Origin: Streptomyces sp. CB02959
GTDB lineage: Bacteria > Actinomycetota > Actinomycetes > Streptomycetales > Streptomycetaceae
NCBI RefSeq assembly: GCF_002803155.1
Contig: NZ_NNBP01000014.1
Coordinates: 28,429-92,428 of the forward strand
Direction of reading: 5' to 3'
Length of the DNA: 64,000 nucleotides
The stretch's first letter is position 1, and each line of letters starts with the position of its first letter. The notes under the pieces are model-generated. The model searched no databases. It was not told where the DNA came from and saw only the letters and a program-made list of their open reading frames with translations. A program made the position numbers and the translations under genes. This document shows positions 1-7,510 of this stretch, piece after piece.

Positions 1-746
1 AGCACCATCGCATAGGCGGCGCGCTCGCCGCCGATCCGGCCGAGCAGGGTGAGGTACGCGCCGAAGCCCACCACCGACCCGAAGACCGCGAGGTAGAGCA
101 GTGAGCCGGTGTACTTCAGGGTGGGTTGGAACAGCGCGCCGTGCCCGGAGAAGGCCGCGAACGGGGCCATCAGCAGCGCCCCGTACGCCATGGCGTAGCC
201 GGTGCCCTGCACCACCGGGATGCCCGCCGCCTGGGTCTTGCCGGAGACCACGTTGCCCAGGCAGAAGACCAGGGTGCCGATCGCGGACAGGACGATGCCC
301 TGGCCCGAGCCGGAGGACAGGCCGAAGTTCTGGAACTCCGGCCAGAACACCGTGACGATCCCCAGCAGTCCGACGGCCCCGCCGACCAGCATCTTCGCGG
401 CGATCGTGCGCCGGAAGAAGACCCGGGCGAAGACCATGTTCACCAGCAGCGACATGGCGAAGACGATCGAGACCAGTCCGGTGGCCAGATACTGCTCGGC
501 GAAGTAGAAGCAGACGAAGTTGGTGGAGAACATCAGCCCGCCCATCAGGACGAACTGTCCGTGCACCCGCAGCGGATAGCGCAACGGCAGTCCGCGCAGC
601 CTGGCCCAGGCCAGCAGGATCACGGCGGCCAGCGCGAAGCGGTACGCGATCGACGCCGTGGGGTGCACATCCCCCAACTGGCCTTTGATCGCCAGCCAGG
701 TGGAGCCCCAGATCAGCACCGTCACCACGTACAGGACGGCGTTCAT
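1..746 (-). CDS. EamA/DMT-family membrane exporter, partial (3' end outside window)
   Basis: Predicted inner-membrane transporter of the drug/metabolite (EamA, 10-TM) family, whose known members include amino-acid and metabolite exporters. The visible 248 residues begin MNAVLYVVTVLIWGSTWLAI, the typical first EamA helix, followed by further hydrophobic helices; the C-terminus lies beyond the left edge. Its ATG overlaps the TGA of the upstream aminotransferase as ATGA, so the two are probably translationally coupled. Position as the last visible gene of the hydroxyphenylglycine-like operon suggests it exports the operon's product; that role is inference. Confidence 0.88.
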   Translation of the reverse strand, partial: MNAVLYVVTVLIWGSTWLAIKGQLGDVHPTASIAYRFALAAVILLAWARLRGLPLRYPLRVHGQFVLMGGLMFSTNFVCFYFAEQYLATGLVSIVFAMSLLVNMVFARVFFRRTIAAKMLVGGAVGLLGIVTVFWPEFQNFGLSSGSGQGIVLSAIGTLVFCLGNVVSGKTQAAGIPVVQGTGYAMAYGALLMAPFAAFSGHGALFQPTLKYTGSLLYLAVFGSVVGFGAYLTLLGRIGGERAAYAMV

Positions 747-2062
747 CCGCAGCTCCCTTCCAGCAGCCCGACCAGCCGGCGGGCGCCCTCGGCCACCTGA
801 TCCGGCGTCAGATAGCTGAGGGAGAGGCGCATCTGGTGACGTCCGCCGTCACCGTCGGGATAGAAGTAGCTCATCGGTGTCCAGATCACTCCGTGTTCGC
901 GGGCGGACTCTTCCAGCAAGGCATTGTCCGCCGGAACCGGCAGGGTCAGGGTCAGGAAGAAGCCGCCCGCCGGCACGTTCCAGCTGATTCCGGCCGCCTC
1001 CCGCCGCTCGCGGGGGAGCAGCCGGTCGAGGCTGTCGAGCAGGGTCCGCAGGTTGGACCGGTAGAAGTCCGCGGCGGGCTTGTTGGCCTCCCGCAGCCGG
1101 AAGTCGTGGCTGAGCAGCATGCCGCCGATGACCGCCTGGCTGAGCGCCGGGGTGTTCACCGTCACCATGCCCTTGATCTTCGACAGTTCGTCGGCCAGCA
1201 ACGTGCGACTGCCGTCCGGGGCCTGCACCTGCTGGTCGGCGATCACGTAGCCGACCCGGGCGCCGGGGAAGCAGGTCTTGGCGAACGAACCGAGGTAGAC
1301 CACCCGCCGCCGCTCGTCCAGGGCCTTGAGCGTGGGCAGGCCGGTGCCGTTCGGGGTGAAGAACCCGTACGGGTTGTCCTCCAGGACGAGCAGGTCCTCG
1401 GCCTCCGCCAGTTCCAGCAGCCGGCGGCGCGCGGCGACCGGCAGGCAGGTGCCGGTCGGGTTGGAGAAGTCCGGCACCACGTAGAACGCCCGCGGCCGCT
1501 TCCCGGCGGCGCGCAGCTCGGCGACCGTCCGCCGCAGGATGGCCGGATCGCATCCCTCCGGGCCCTCGGGGACGTGGACCGTCTCGATGTCCAGCAGCCG
1601 GGCCGCGCCGGTGATGCCGACGTAGCAGGGCGAGGAGACCAGCAGGACGTCGGACGGGTCGGCGAACAGGGCGCGCAGGACGAGGAACATGCCCTCCTGC
1701 GCGCCCACCGTGACCACCAGGGACGCCGGGTCGGCGGTGATGCCCTCGTCGTTGTGCAGGGCGCGGGCGACCAGTTCGTGGATCTGCCCGTTGGTGCGCC
1801 CGTACTGGAACAGCAGGGTGCGGACCTGGTCCGGGGTGCAGCCCCGCTCCTCGGTGAGGTACCGCTGGTAGGCGGTGAGGTAGTCGCCGATCCGCTCGAC
1901 CTCGAAGAGCCCTTCGTAGGGGCGGCCGGGGCCGAAGGAGATCGCCTCCGGGTAGCGGGAGGTGACCTCGTTGAGGAAGTTCATCACCTCCATCAGCGGA
2001 TCGGCGAGCGAGCCGTGCAGGGTCCCGGCCGGCAGCACGGTGGTGGGGGGATCCTGGCTCAC
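743..2062 (-). CDS. hpgT: PLP-dependent aminotransferase, HpgT-like
   Basis: Fold-type I aminotransferase of 439 residues. The PLP lysine is probably Lys262 in the motif SFAKT, followed by PGARVGY; upstream are NPTG and the DNPYG motif typical of class I/II enzymes. There is no GntR domain, so it is not a MocR regulator. In glycopeptide pathways HpgT transaminates 4-hydroxybenzoylformate to L-4-hydroxyphenylglycine, often with tyrosine as donor, which regenerates the HmaS substrate. The assignment rests on its place after hmaS and hmo; sequence alone would allow an aromatic or 2-aminoadipate-type aminotransferase. The GTG start overlaps the preceding TGA as GTGA. Confidence 0.8.
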   Translation of the reverse strand: MSQDPPTTVLPAGTLHGSLADPLMEVMNFLNEVTSRYPEAISFGPGRPYEGLFEVERIGDYLTAYQRYLTEERGCTPDQVRTLLFQYGRTNGQIHELVARALHNDEGITADPASLVVTVGAQEGMFLVLRALFADPSDVLLVSSPCYVGITGAARLLDIETVHVPEGPEGCDPAILRRTVAELRAAGKRPRAFYVVPDFSNPTGTCLPVAARRRLLELAEAEDLLVLEDNPYGFFTPNGTGLPTLKALDERRRVVYLGSFAKTCFPGARVGYVIADQQVQAPDGSRTLLADELSKIKGMVTVNTPALSQAVIGGMLLSHDFRLREANKPAADFYRSNLRTLLDSLDRLLPRERREAAGISWNVPAGGFFLTLTLPVPADNALLEESAREHGVIWTPMSYFYPDGDGGRHQMRLSLSYLTPDQVAEGARRLVGLLEGSCG

Positions 2063-2976
2063 CTGGCGTCCTCCCACAGGACCGGGCAGAAGTCGGGGTC
2101 GGTGTAGTCGGGGTTGCCGGCCGCGTCCCGGCGGACCAGGACGTCGTTGTTGTAGACCACCAGGTCGCCGGTGGACAGCTCGTAGGGGCGCCACTGGTTG
2201 GTGCGGTCCTGGAGGTGGAGGGAGATGGCGCGGCGGGGCCGGTCGCTGACGTTGTGCCCGCTGCCGTGGTAGGTGCGGCAGTGGTGGAAGCTGATGTGCC
2301 CCTTGGGGATGGTGACGGGCACCTTGCGGACCTCCGCGCCGTTGAACGCGGCGTTCTCCGCCAGCATCTCGTCCAGTTCGGACCGGTCGCGGTCGGCGAA
2401 GTGGCGGCTGGTGGAGTCGTCGCCGCCGATCTCCTTCCAGCGGTGGCTGCCGTCCACCATCGTGATGGTGCCCATCTCCTCACCGCAGTCGTGGAAGGGG
2501 ACGAACGCGGTGAGCATCTCGTCGGAGGAGCAGGTCTGCCAGTAGTGCCGGTCGAAGTGCCAGGGCACGATGTTGCGCGTGTCGTCCGCACGCGGGGGCT
2601 TGTGGATCAGGGTGCTGTTCCACAGGCGTATCTGGCTGGTCCGCGAGATCCGGGCGGCGACCGCCGCGATGATCGGCTTGGCCAGGATGGAGCGGATGGT
2701 GTCGTCCTCGTAGAAGATGTAGTCGTTGTGCCGGTGCACATCGCCCTTCTCCGGCTCCCAGTACGCCAGCCGCGGCGGCCGGGTCGGCAGGGTGCGGTCC
2801 CGGTGGCCGGTGTAGAAGCGGTCGGCCGCGGAGTCCAGCAGGTCGACCTCTTCGTCGGTGAGCAGCTTGTTCGACAGGTACCAGCCGTGCTCCTGGAAGA
2901 ACTCCACCTCCTCGTCGGTGGGCAGGAGCTCCCGCTCGGCGGCGGTCAGCGGGAAACGGGTGTCGTCGGTGGTCAT
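2059..2976 (-). CDS. PhyH-type Fe(II)/2-oxoglutarate dioxygenase
   Basis: A 305-residue phytanoyl-CoA-dioxygenase-family protein. The iron facial triad is visible: H140-x-D142 in WHFDRHYW and a distal His near residue 237 in TYHGSGHN; downstream Arg residues (RPRRAISLHLQ) could bind 2-oxoglutarate. Members hydroxylate, desaturate or halogenate small substrates. The Asp of HxD is retained, which argues against a halogenase. It lies between hmo and hpgT with four-base overlaps on both sides, so it is an integral member of the operon. Classical Hpg gene sets do not need such an enzyme, so it may modify the arylglycine or a precursor; the substrate is unknown. Confidence 0.88.
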   Translation of the reverse strand: MTTDDTRFPLTAAERELLPTDEEVEFFQEHGWYLSNKLLTDEEVDLLDSAADRFYTGHRDRTLPTRPPRLAYWEPEKGDVHRHNDYIFYEDDTIRSILAKPIIAAVAARISRTSQIRLWNSTLIHKPPRADDTRNIVPWHFDRHYWQTCSSDEMLTAFVPFHDCGEEMGTITMVDGSHRWKEIGGDDSTSRHFADRDRSELDEMLAENAAFNGAEVRKVPVTIPKGHISFHHCRTYHGSGHNVSDRPRRAISLHLQDRTNQWRPYELSTGDLVVYNNDVLVRRDAAGNPDYTDPDFCPVLWEDAR

Positions 2977-4154
2977 GCCGGGTCCTTCGTCTCGGTGGTG
3001 TGGGGAGGTGCGGTGATGGTCAGGTGGTGCGGCCGGTCCCCGCAGGGGTGCAGCAGATCGCGGGTGACGGCGTCGAGGCGGGGCCGGCCGGTGAGGGCCA
3101 TCGCCTCCTCCAGTTCCGCGCGGAGGGTGGTCAGCACCCGCTCCACGCCGGTCTCGCCGTCGACGGCCAGACCCCACAGGACGGGCCGGCCGACCAGGAC
3201 CGCGCGGGCCCCGAGCGCCAGTGCCTTGAGCACGTCCGTCCCGCGCCGGATCCCGCCGTCGACGAGTACCTCGCACCGGTCGCCGGCGGCCGCGACGACC
3301 TCCGGCAGGGCTTCCAACGCCGGTACAGCACCGTCGAGTTGGCGTCCCCCGTGGGTGGAGACGACCAGCCCGGCCACGCCCAGTCCGGCCGCCCGGTCGG
3401 CGTCCTCCGCGGTGAGCACGCCCTTGAGCACCAGCGGCAGATCGGTCAGCGACCGGAGCCACGCCAGGTCGTCCCAGGTGAACGTGGCGTCGTGGTGCTG
3501 GGCGGCGTGTCCGGCGAGCGTGGAGCTGCCGGAGCGGCCCTGGTGCAGCCCGGCTGTGTGGTCCTGGTCGAGATTGGCCGGGCGGATGTGTGGCGGAAGC
3601 CGGAAGCCGTTGCGGAGGTCGCGTTCCCGGCGGGCCATCCGCGGGGTGTCGACGGTGATCACCAGGGCCTGGTAGCCGGCGGCTTCGGCCCGGCGCACCA
3701 GGGACGCGGTGACCTCCCGGCGGCGCAGCACGTACAGCTGGAGCCACAGTGGTCCGGTGGCGGCCTCGGCGATCTCCTCCAGCGGTGTGCTGGCGAAGGT
3801 GCTGGCGATGGTGAGCGCACCCGCCGTGCCGGCCGCGCGGACGGTGGCGGTCTCGCCGTCGGGGTGGACCAGCCGGTGGTAGGCCATCGGCGCGATGCCC
3901 ACGGGGAAGGCCACCGGCCGGCCGAGCAGGGTGGCGGTCGGGTCGCAGTGGTCCACGTCGACCAGGGCGCGCGGGCGCAGCCGGTAGCGGCCGTAGGCCG
4001 CGCGGTCCTCGCGCAGGGTCACCTCGTCGCCGCTGCCGCCGGCGATGTAGTCCCACACCGGCCGGTCCAGCCGGGCGCGGGCCGCGGTCTCGTAGTCCCG
4101 CGGGTTCAGCAGCAGGTCGGGCCGGGTGCCGGGGGAGGCGGCCGGCGCGGTCAC
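2973..4154 (-). CDS. hmo: FMN-dependent alpha-hydroxy acid oxidase, 4-hydroxymandelate oxidase-like
   Basis: A 393-residue TIM-barrel flavoenzyme of the glycolate/lactate/mandelate oxidase family. Family landmarks are present in order: VWDYIAGGSGDE near the N-terminus, FPVGIAPMAYHRL, the VLKGVLTAEDA lysine, the catalytic STHGGRQLDG histidine, and the LVDGGIRRGTDVLKALALGA phosphate-binding segment. In Hpg biosynthesis Hmo oxidises 4-hydroxymandelate to 4-hydroxybenzoylformate. Specificity is inferred from the adjacent HmaS-like gene. The GTG start overlaps the hmaS stop as GTGA and the gene's TGA overlaps the next ATG. Confidence 0.87.
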   Translation of the reverse strand: MTAPAASPGTRPDLLLNPRDYETAARARLDRPVWDYIAGGSGDEVTLREDRAAYGRYRLRPRALVDVDHCDPTATLLGRPVAFPVGIAPMAYHRLVHPDGETATVRAAGTAGALTIASTFASTPLEEIAEAATGPLWLQLYVLRRREVTASLVRRAEAAGYQALVITVDTPRMARRERDLRNGFRLPPHIRPANLDQDHTAGLHQGRSGSSTLAGHAAQHHDATFTWDDLAWLRSLTDLPLVLKGVLTAEDADRAAGLGVAGLVVSTHGGRQLDGAVPALEALPEVVAAAGDRCEVLVDGGIRRGTDVLKALALGARAVLVGRPVLWGLAVDGETGVERVLTTLRAELEEAMALTGRPRLDAVTRDLLHPCGDRPHHLTITAPPHTTETKDPA

Positions 4155-5248
4155 TCGCCGGTCCTGGCCGCGGCCCCCGCCGGTACGGCGTTCTCGGCGC
4201 GCTCCCGTTCGACGGCCTCGTAGAGGGCCTTGATGTTGCCGCTGCCGAAGGTGCGGGCGTCGAGCCGCTGGATCAGCTCGAAGAACACCGTTCGGCGGGC
4301 GTACGGGGACCGGGTGAAGACCTGCACCAGCTGGCCCCACTCGTCCCGGTCGGCGAGCAGCCCCAGGTCCTGGAGGACCGCCGGGTCGACGCCCACCTCG
4401 ATGCCGCGCTCGGCGAGCGAGGCGTAGTAGCCGGCCGGCGTGCCGAGCAACTCCACGCCGGAGCCGCGGAGTTCGCGTGCGGCGGTGACGATGTCGTCGG
4501 TGGCGTAGGCGAGGTGCTGCACGCCCGGGCCGTCGAAGCCGTCGAGGAAGTCGTTGAGCTGCCCGCGGTCGCTGACCGGGTCGGGTTCCACCATGGTGAA
4601 GGTGATGCCCCGGGTCTCGTCCTGGACGACCTTGGAGGCCATCGCCTGCCCGCCGACGACGATGTACTCGTCGTAGGTGTGCTTCAGGCCCAGCGCCCGG
4701 CCGTAGAAGTCGACCATGGTGTCCAGGGAACCGGGCCGCAGGACGAATGCCAGGTGGTCGACGGACCGCAGCAGCCCGCGGTCGGCCGCGCCGTCGTCGA
4801 CGGGCAGGAACCGCCCCGGCAGGAATGGGACTGACGGATCGTCACGTTGGATGAAGGTGTGCACCAGGTCGTTGGTCGCGGCGATGGTGGCCCGCACGAC
4901 CCGGCCGCCCGCGTCCTCGAACGTCTCGGGCCCGGAGACCGGGTCGGCCCCCGCGGCCACCGCACGGGCGAAGTCGCCGGCCGCGTCGGTGGACCGCAGG
5001 GCCACGTCGCGGACGCCGTCCCCGTGCCGGCGGACGAAGTGCGAGGCGGCGTGGTCGGCGTGCAGGGCCGAGGTCAGCACCAGGCGCACCCCGCCGTGGG
5101 CCAGCACGAGCGAGCGGGCGCCGGCCAGCCCGGTGAGCGGTCCGGCCTCGGCCACCACACGGAATCCGTAGGTGCCGCAGTAGTAGTGGGATGCCTGATT
5201 GACGTCCCCGACGAAGAACTCGACATGGTCGACGGAATGGGCGGTCAC
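4151..5248 (-). CDS. hmaS: 4-hydroxymandelate synthase-like dioxygenase (HPPD family)
   Basis: Two-domain vicinal-oxygen-chelate dioxygenase of 365 residues. Probable iron ligands are His165 (SVDHLAF), His245 (GVQHLAY) and Glu324 (FFELIQ). Their spacing of 80 and 79 residues equals that of Amycolatopsis HmaS (H161, H241, E320 as I recall it), whereas Streptomyces HPPD has a longer first interval. HmaS converts 4-hydroxyphenylpyruvate to 4-hydroxymandelate; HPPD would give homogentisate. The following hmo-like gene supports HmaS. The C-terminal FGSGNIKALYEAVE helix closes the active site in the family. The GTG start is the first one fitting the conserved N-terminal SVDHVEFFV segment. Confidence 0.86.
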   Translation of the reverse strand: MTAHSVDHVEFFVGDVNQASHYYCGTYGFRVVAEAGPLTGLAGARSLVLAHGGVRLVLTSALHADHAASHFVRRHGDGVRDVALRSTDAAGDFARAVAAGADPVSGPETFEDAGGRVVRATIAATNDLVHTFIQRDDPSVPFLPGRFLPVDDGAADRGLLRSVDHLAFVLRPGSLDTMVDFYGRALGLKHTYDEYIVVGGQAMASKVVQDETRGITFTMVEPDPVSDRGQLNDFLDGFDGPGVQHLAYATDDIVTAARELRGSGVELLGTPAGYYASLAERGIEVGVDPAVLQDLGLLADRDEWGQLVQVFTRSPYARRTVFFELIQRLDARTFGSGNIKALYEAVERERAENAVPAGAAARTGE

Positions 5249-5334
5249 ACTGATCCAATCTCTTGTGCGGAAGGGTGGGGAGGCGCACCGGACCGCCCCG
5301 CCGGCGGAACGCCGCGCGGGGGGTGGCCGCGAGG

Positions 5335-6051
5335 TCAGGGCAAGGGGGTCGCCGGTGCCCCCGCCGCCTCGGCGAGGGTGCGGAAGACGTAGCAGGTCGA
5401 GGTGGCGCCCGGATCCTGGTGGCCGATGCTGCGCAGTCCGAGATACGCGGCCCGGCCCTTCCTGGCCTGGAGCGGGACGGTGGCGCGCATACCGTCCTCG
5501 GCCGCCCGGGCCGCGGCGCGGGCAGAAGCGGGGAAGCCGGCGCCGGACTCCGCGGCGGCCCGGAAGGCGCTGACCGCGGGGGAGCAGGCGTCGATCATGG
5601 TCTTGTCGCCGGGCACGGCCGCGCCGAGCCGCTGCACGGTGGCCAACGCGGCGGTGAGGCCGGCCGCGAACTGCCGGGTGTCGACCTCCGGCGCGGTGCC
5701 GAGGGCCTCGCCCAGTGTGCGGAAGGCGCCCCCGTACAGGGGTCCGGAGGCGCCACCCACCACGGACAGGAGGGTCTTGCCCGCGGCGGTCAGCGCGGCG
5801 CCGGGGGAGGCCGGTGGACGGGACGGGGCGTCGAGCGTGACGCGTACGGCGGCGAATCCGCGGGCCATGTTGACCCCGTGGTCCCCGTCCCCGATGGCCG
5901 AGTCGAGTCGGATGAGGTGGTCCTGCTGCTGGTGCATGGCCGTGCTGACGCGCCGCAGCCAGTCGAGGACGACGGCATGGTCGGCCGTGTCCCGGCCGGG
6001 CGTTTCCGCACGGCCCAGTAACGTCTCGGGCTCCCCCGCAGGCTCCCGCAT
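5335..6051 (-). CDS. dhaL: Orphan DhaL-type (dihydroxyacetone kinase ADP-binding) protein
   Basis: A 238-residue DhaL-family protein. The nucleotide/Mg site motif DSAIGDGDHG is near residue 53, followed by GGASGPLYGGAF and a C-terminal DPGATST segment, as in the helical-barrel L subunit. DhaL binds ADP/ATP and normally works with the dihydroxyacetone-binding DhaK and, in PTS types, DhaM. Neither partner is visible here. ATG 6051 was chosen for the GAAGGAG ribosome site eight bases upstream. It heads the hmaS operon (86-bp gap to hmaS) and has IclR-type operator candidates upstream. Its role here is unknown; a link to supply of a phosphorylated precursor would be speculation. Confidence 0.87.
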   Translation of the reverse strand: MREPAGEPETLLGRAETPGRDTADHAVVLDWLRRVSTAMHQQQDHLIRLDSAIGDGDHGVNMARGFAAVRVTLDAPSRPPASPGAALTAAGKTLLSVVGGASGPLYGGAFRTLGEALGTAPEVDTRQFAAGLTAALATVQRLGAAVPGDKTMIDACSPAVSAFRAAAESGAGFPASARAAARAAEDGMRATVPLQARKGRAAYLGLRSIGHQDPGATSTCYVFRTLAEAAGAPATPLP

Positions 6052-6109
6052 GGCAGGCGCTCCTTCGATCCCCCGTGCCGCAGTGCTGAGCGGCCACCGG
6101 ATTACCATC

Positions 6110-6150
6110 GCATTACCGAAAGGCGTTCGGCATTACCGAATGCCGATAGG
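6110..6150. promoter_or_regulatory. Tandem operator-like repeats upstream of dhaL (probable IclR sites)
   Basis: GCATTACCGAA occurs at 6110-6120 and again at 6130-6140, exactly 20 bp apart. The second copy is inside a perfect dyad, TCGGCATT-accg-AATGCCGA (6127-6146). The first copy continues into AAGGCGTTCGG. Position by position, 6110-6130 agrees at 17 of 21 bases with 7140-7160 in front of the iclR gene. The sites lie 60-100 bp upstream of the dhaL start. Binding by the neighbouring IclR protein is inference. Confidence 0.6.
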
Positions 6151-6447
6151 AAGCAAAACGCAGCGACCCTGACCACGTCAAGGTTTTCCCGCACAAGTGA
6201 TCGCGGGCTTGACGGTGGGTGGGGTCAACGGTGGCCTGCGGCGGGCACGTTGATGAACCGGCGGTGACGTGCCGGCGGGGCGGGGTGGCGCGGCGAGGAC
6301 GGGTCCTTCGGACCGTGCGGGGTACGGCCAGGTCGCCAGTCGGCGTCAACCGTGAGCGTGCAGGCCCGCGTTGCGCGGTGCGCCGAGGTCCCGCGACAGG
6401 CTGCGGGCGACCTCGCGCACCGCAATGGCGTGTTCCGGGCGGACGTT
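6151..6447. other. Non-coding gap between dhaL operators and iclR
   Basis: About 300 bp between the operator repeats and the iclR stop codon. A TTGACG (minus strand, 6176-6181) could serve as a -35 element for dhaL, but I saw no convincing -10. No conserved protein was recognised on either strand; open frames here lack ribosome sites and look like GC-rich shadows. Confidence 0.5.
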
Positions 6448-7122
6448 TTAGGCCATCAGGCGTTCCACCGGGCCCACCAGGCCCAGTCCGCCGACCACTT
6501 CGCCGGTGCGGTCGAAGACCGGCGCCGCGATCCCCGCGTCGCCGAGCGTCAATTCGTTCTCGTCCACCGCATATCCGGTCGCCCGCGCCCGTTCCAACTG
6601 GGCCTCCAACCGCGTCTGATCGTCGAGGCTGAAGCCGGTGACCGGCGGCAACCCGCCCGCCAGGAGCGCGTCCCGGCCGTCGGCCGGCAGGAAGGCCGCG
6701 ATCGCCTTCCCCAGCGCGCAGGCGTGCCAGGGCAGACTGGCCCCGGTCTCCAGGACCTGCACCGCCCCGCCCGGCCGGAACGCGTGGTGGACCACCAGGA
6801 CCTGACCGTCCGCCAGAATGCCGGCCCAGACCGCCGCGTCCGCCTGTGCGGCCAGCCGGTCGGCCCAGGTCACCGCGCGGGTCCGCAACTCGTGCGAGTC
6901 CAGGTAGGCGTTGCCCAGCGTCACCAGGCCCGGTCCCAGCTGGTACTTGCCGGTCTCGCGGTCCTGTACGACCAGCCCCTCCGCCTCCAGGGTGCGCAGC
7001 AGCGCGTGGGCGGTCGGCTTGGCCACGCCGACCCGGTCGGCGAGCTCCGTCACGCCCAAGCGCGGTGTCGCCGTGGCGAGTTCCCGCAGTACGTGGATCG
7101 CCCTGTGCACCGCCTGGACCAT
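6448..7122 (-). CDS. IclR-family transcriptional regulator
   Basis: A 224-residue regulator with an N-terminal winged helix (RAIHVLRELATATPRLGVTE, then AKPTAHALLRTLEAEGLV) and a C-terminal GAF-like effector domain (LPWHACALGKAIAA, AAPVFDRTGEVVGGLGL), the standard IclR layout. The ATG at 7122 follows AAGGAG at good spacing. Its stop is TAA. It is transcribed in the same direction as the dhaL-hmaS operon and lies directly upstream. Shared operator-like sequences before both genes suggest it controls the operon and itself. The ligand may be an aromatic acid or pathway intermediate (inference). Confidence 0.92.
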   Translation of the reverse strand: MVQAVHRAIHVLRELATATPRLGVTELADRVGVAKPTAHALLRTLEAEGLVVQDRETGKYQLGPGLVTLGNAYLDSHELRTRAVTWADRLAAQADAAVWAGILADGQVLVVHHAFRPGGAVQVLETGASLPWHACALGKAIAAFLPADGRDALLAGGLPPVTGFSLDDQTRLEAQLERARATGYAVDENELTLGDAGIAAPVFDRTGEVVGGLGLVGPVERLMA

Positions 7123-7510
7123 GAACCACTCCTTGGTCGGTATTGCTGAACGGCGTTCCGAGCCGTAGGGTCCTCGTTCATGACACCGCTGGTGGGCATC
7201 GTACTGGTGCCGCGCCGTGCGGAGTTCGCGCCGAGGGCAGGTCCGTGGGCCGTCGCCCGGGCCGCGGAAGAGGCCCGGGGCATCGGCGAGTTCCGACGGG
7301 GCGGCCCGCCGCCGGGGCCGTGCGGTACCGGCGCCCCCTTCCGCTCACGCCGGCCGCCGCTCGCGCCACCGCAGCCCATGGACGGCGCCCATAGACCGCG
7401 CCAATAGCCGCCATCGGCACTGCGTCATTGCCCCGCGGGCCACCGTCGATCAAGGTGGAGGGCGTCGTCGTCCACCGCCCGTGCCCCGACCAGAATTGCG
7501 GACCGTCACC
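7123..7510. promoter_or_regulatory. Divergent iclR / amidohydrolase intergenic region with operator-like site
   Basis: This 388-bp gap separates iclR from the amidohydrolase. At 7140-7160 lies a site beginning GTATTGCTGAA and ending GGCGTTCCG; its core GAACGGCGTTC has GAAC/GTTC dyad symmetry, and it is the counterpart of the site before dhaL. An open frame from ATG 7180 (MTPLVGIVLVP, 75 codons) resembles the first residues of luciferase-like oxidoreductases, then degenerates into Pro/Arg-rich sequence. I do not call it a gene. Confidence 0.5.

Noticed and set aside
126-800. Long plus-strand frame over the EamA gene
   Set aside because: Gly/Gln/Arg-rich antisense shadow of the minus-strand transporter and aminotransferase; no domain and no ribosome site.
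7180-7407. 75-codon frame MTPLVGIVLVP... before the amidohydrolase
   Set aside because: The first residues resemble luciferase-like oxidoreductases, but the rest is low-complexity and there is no ribosome site. At most a fragment.
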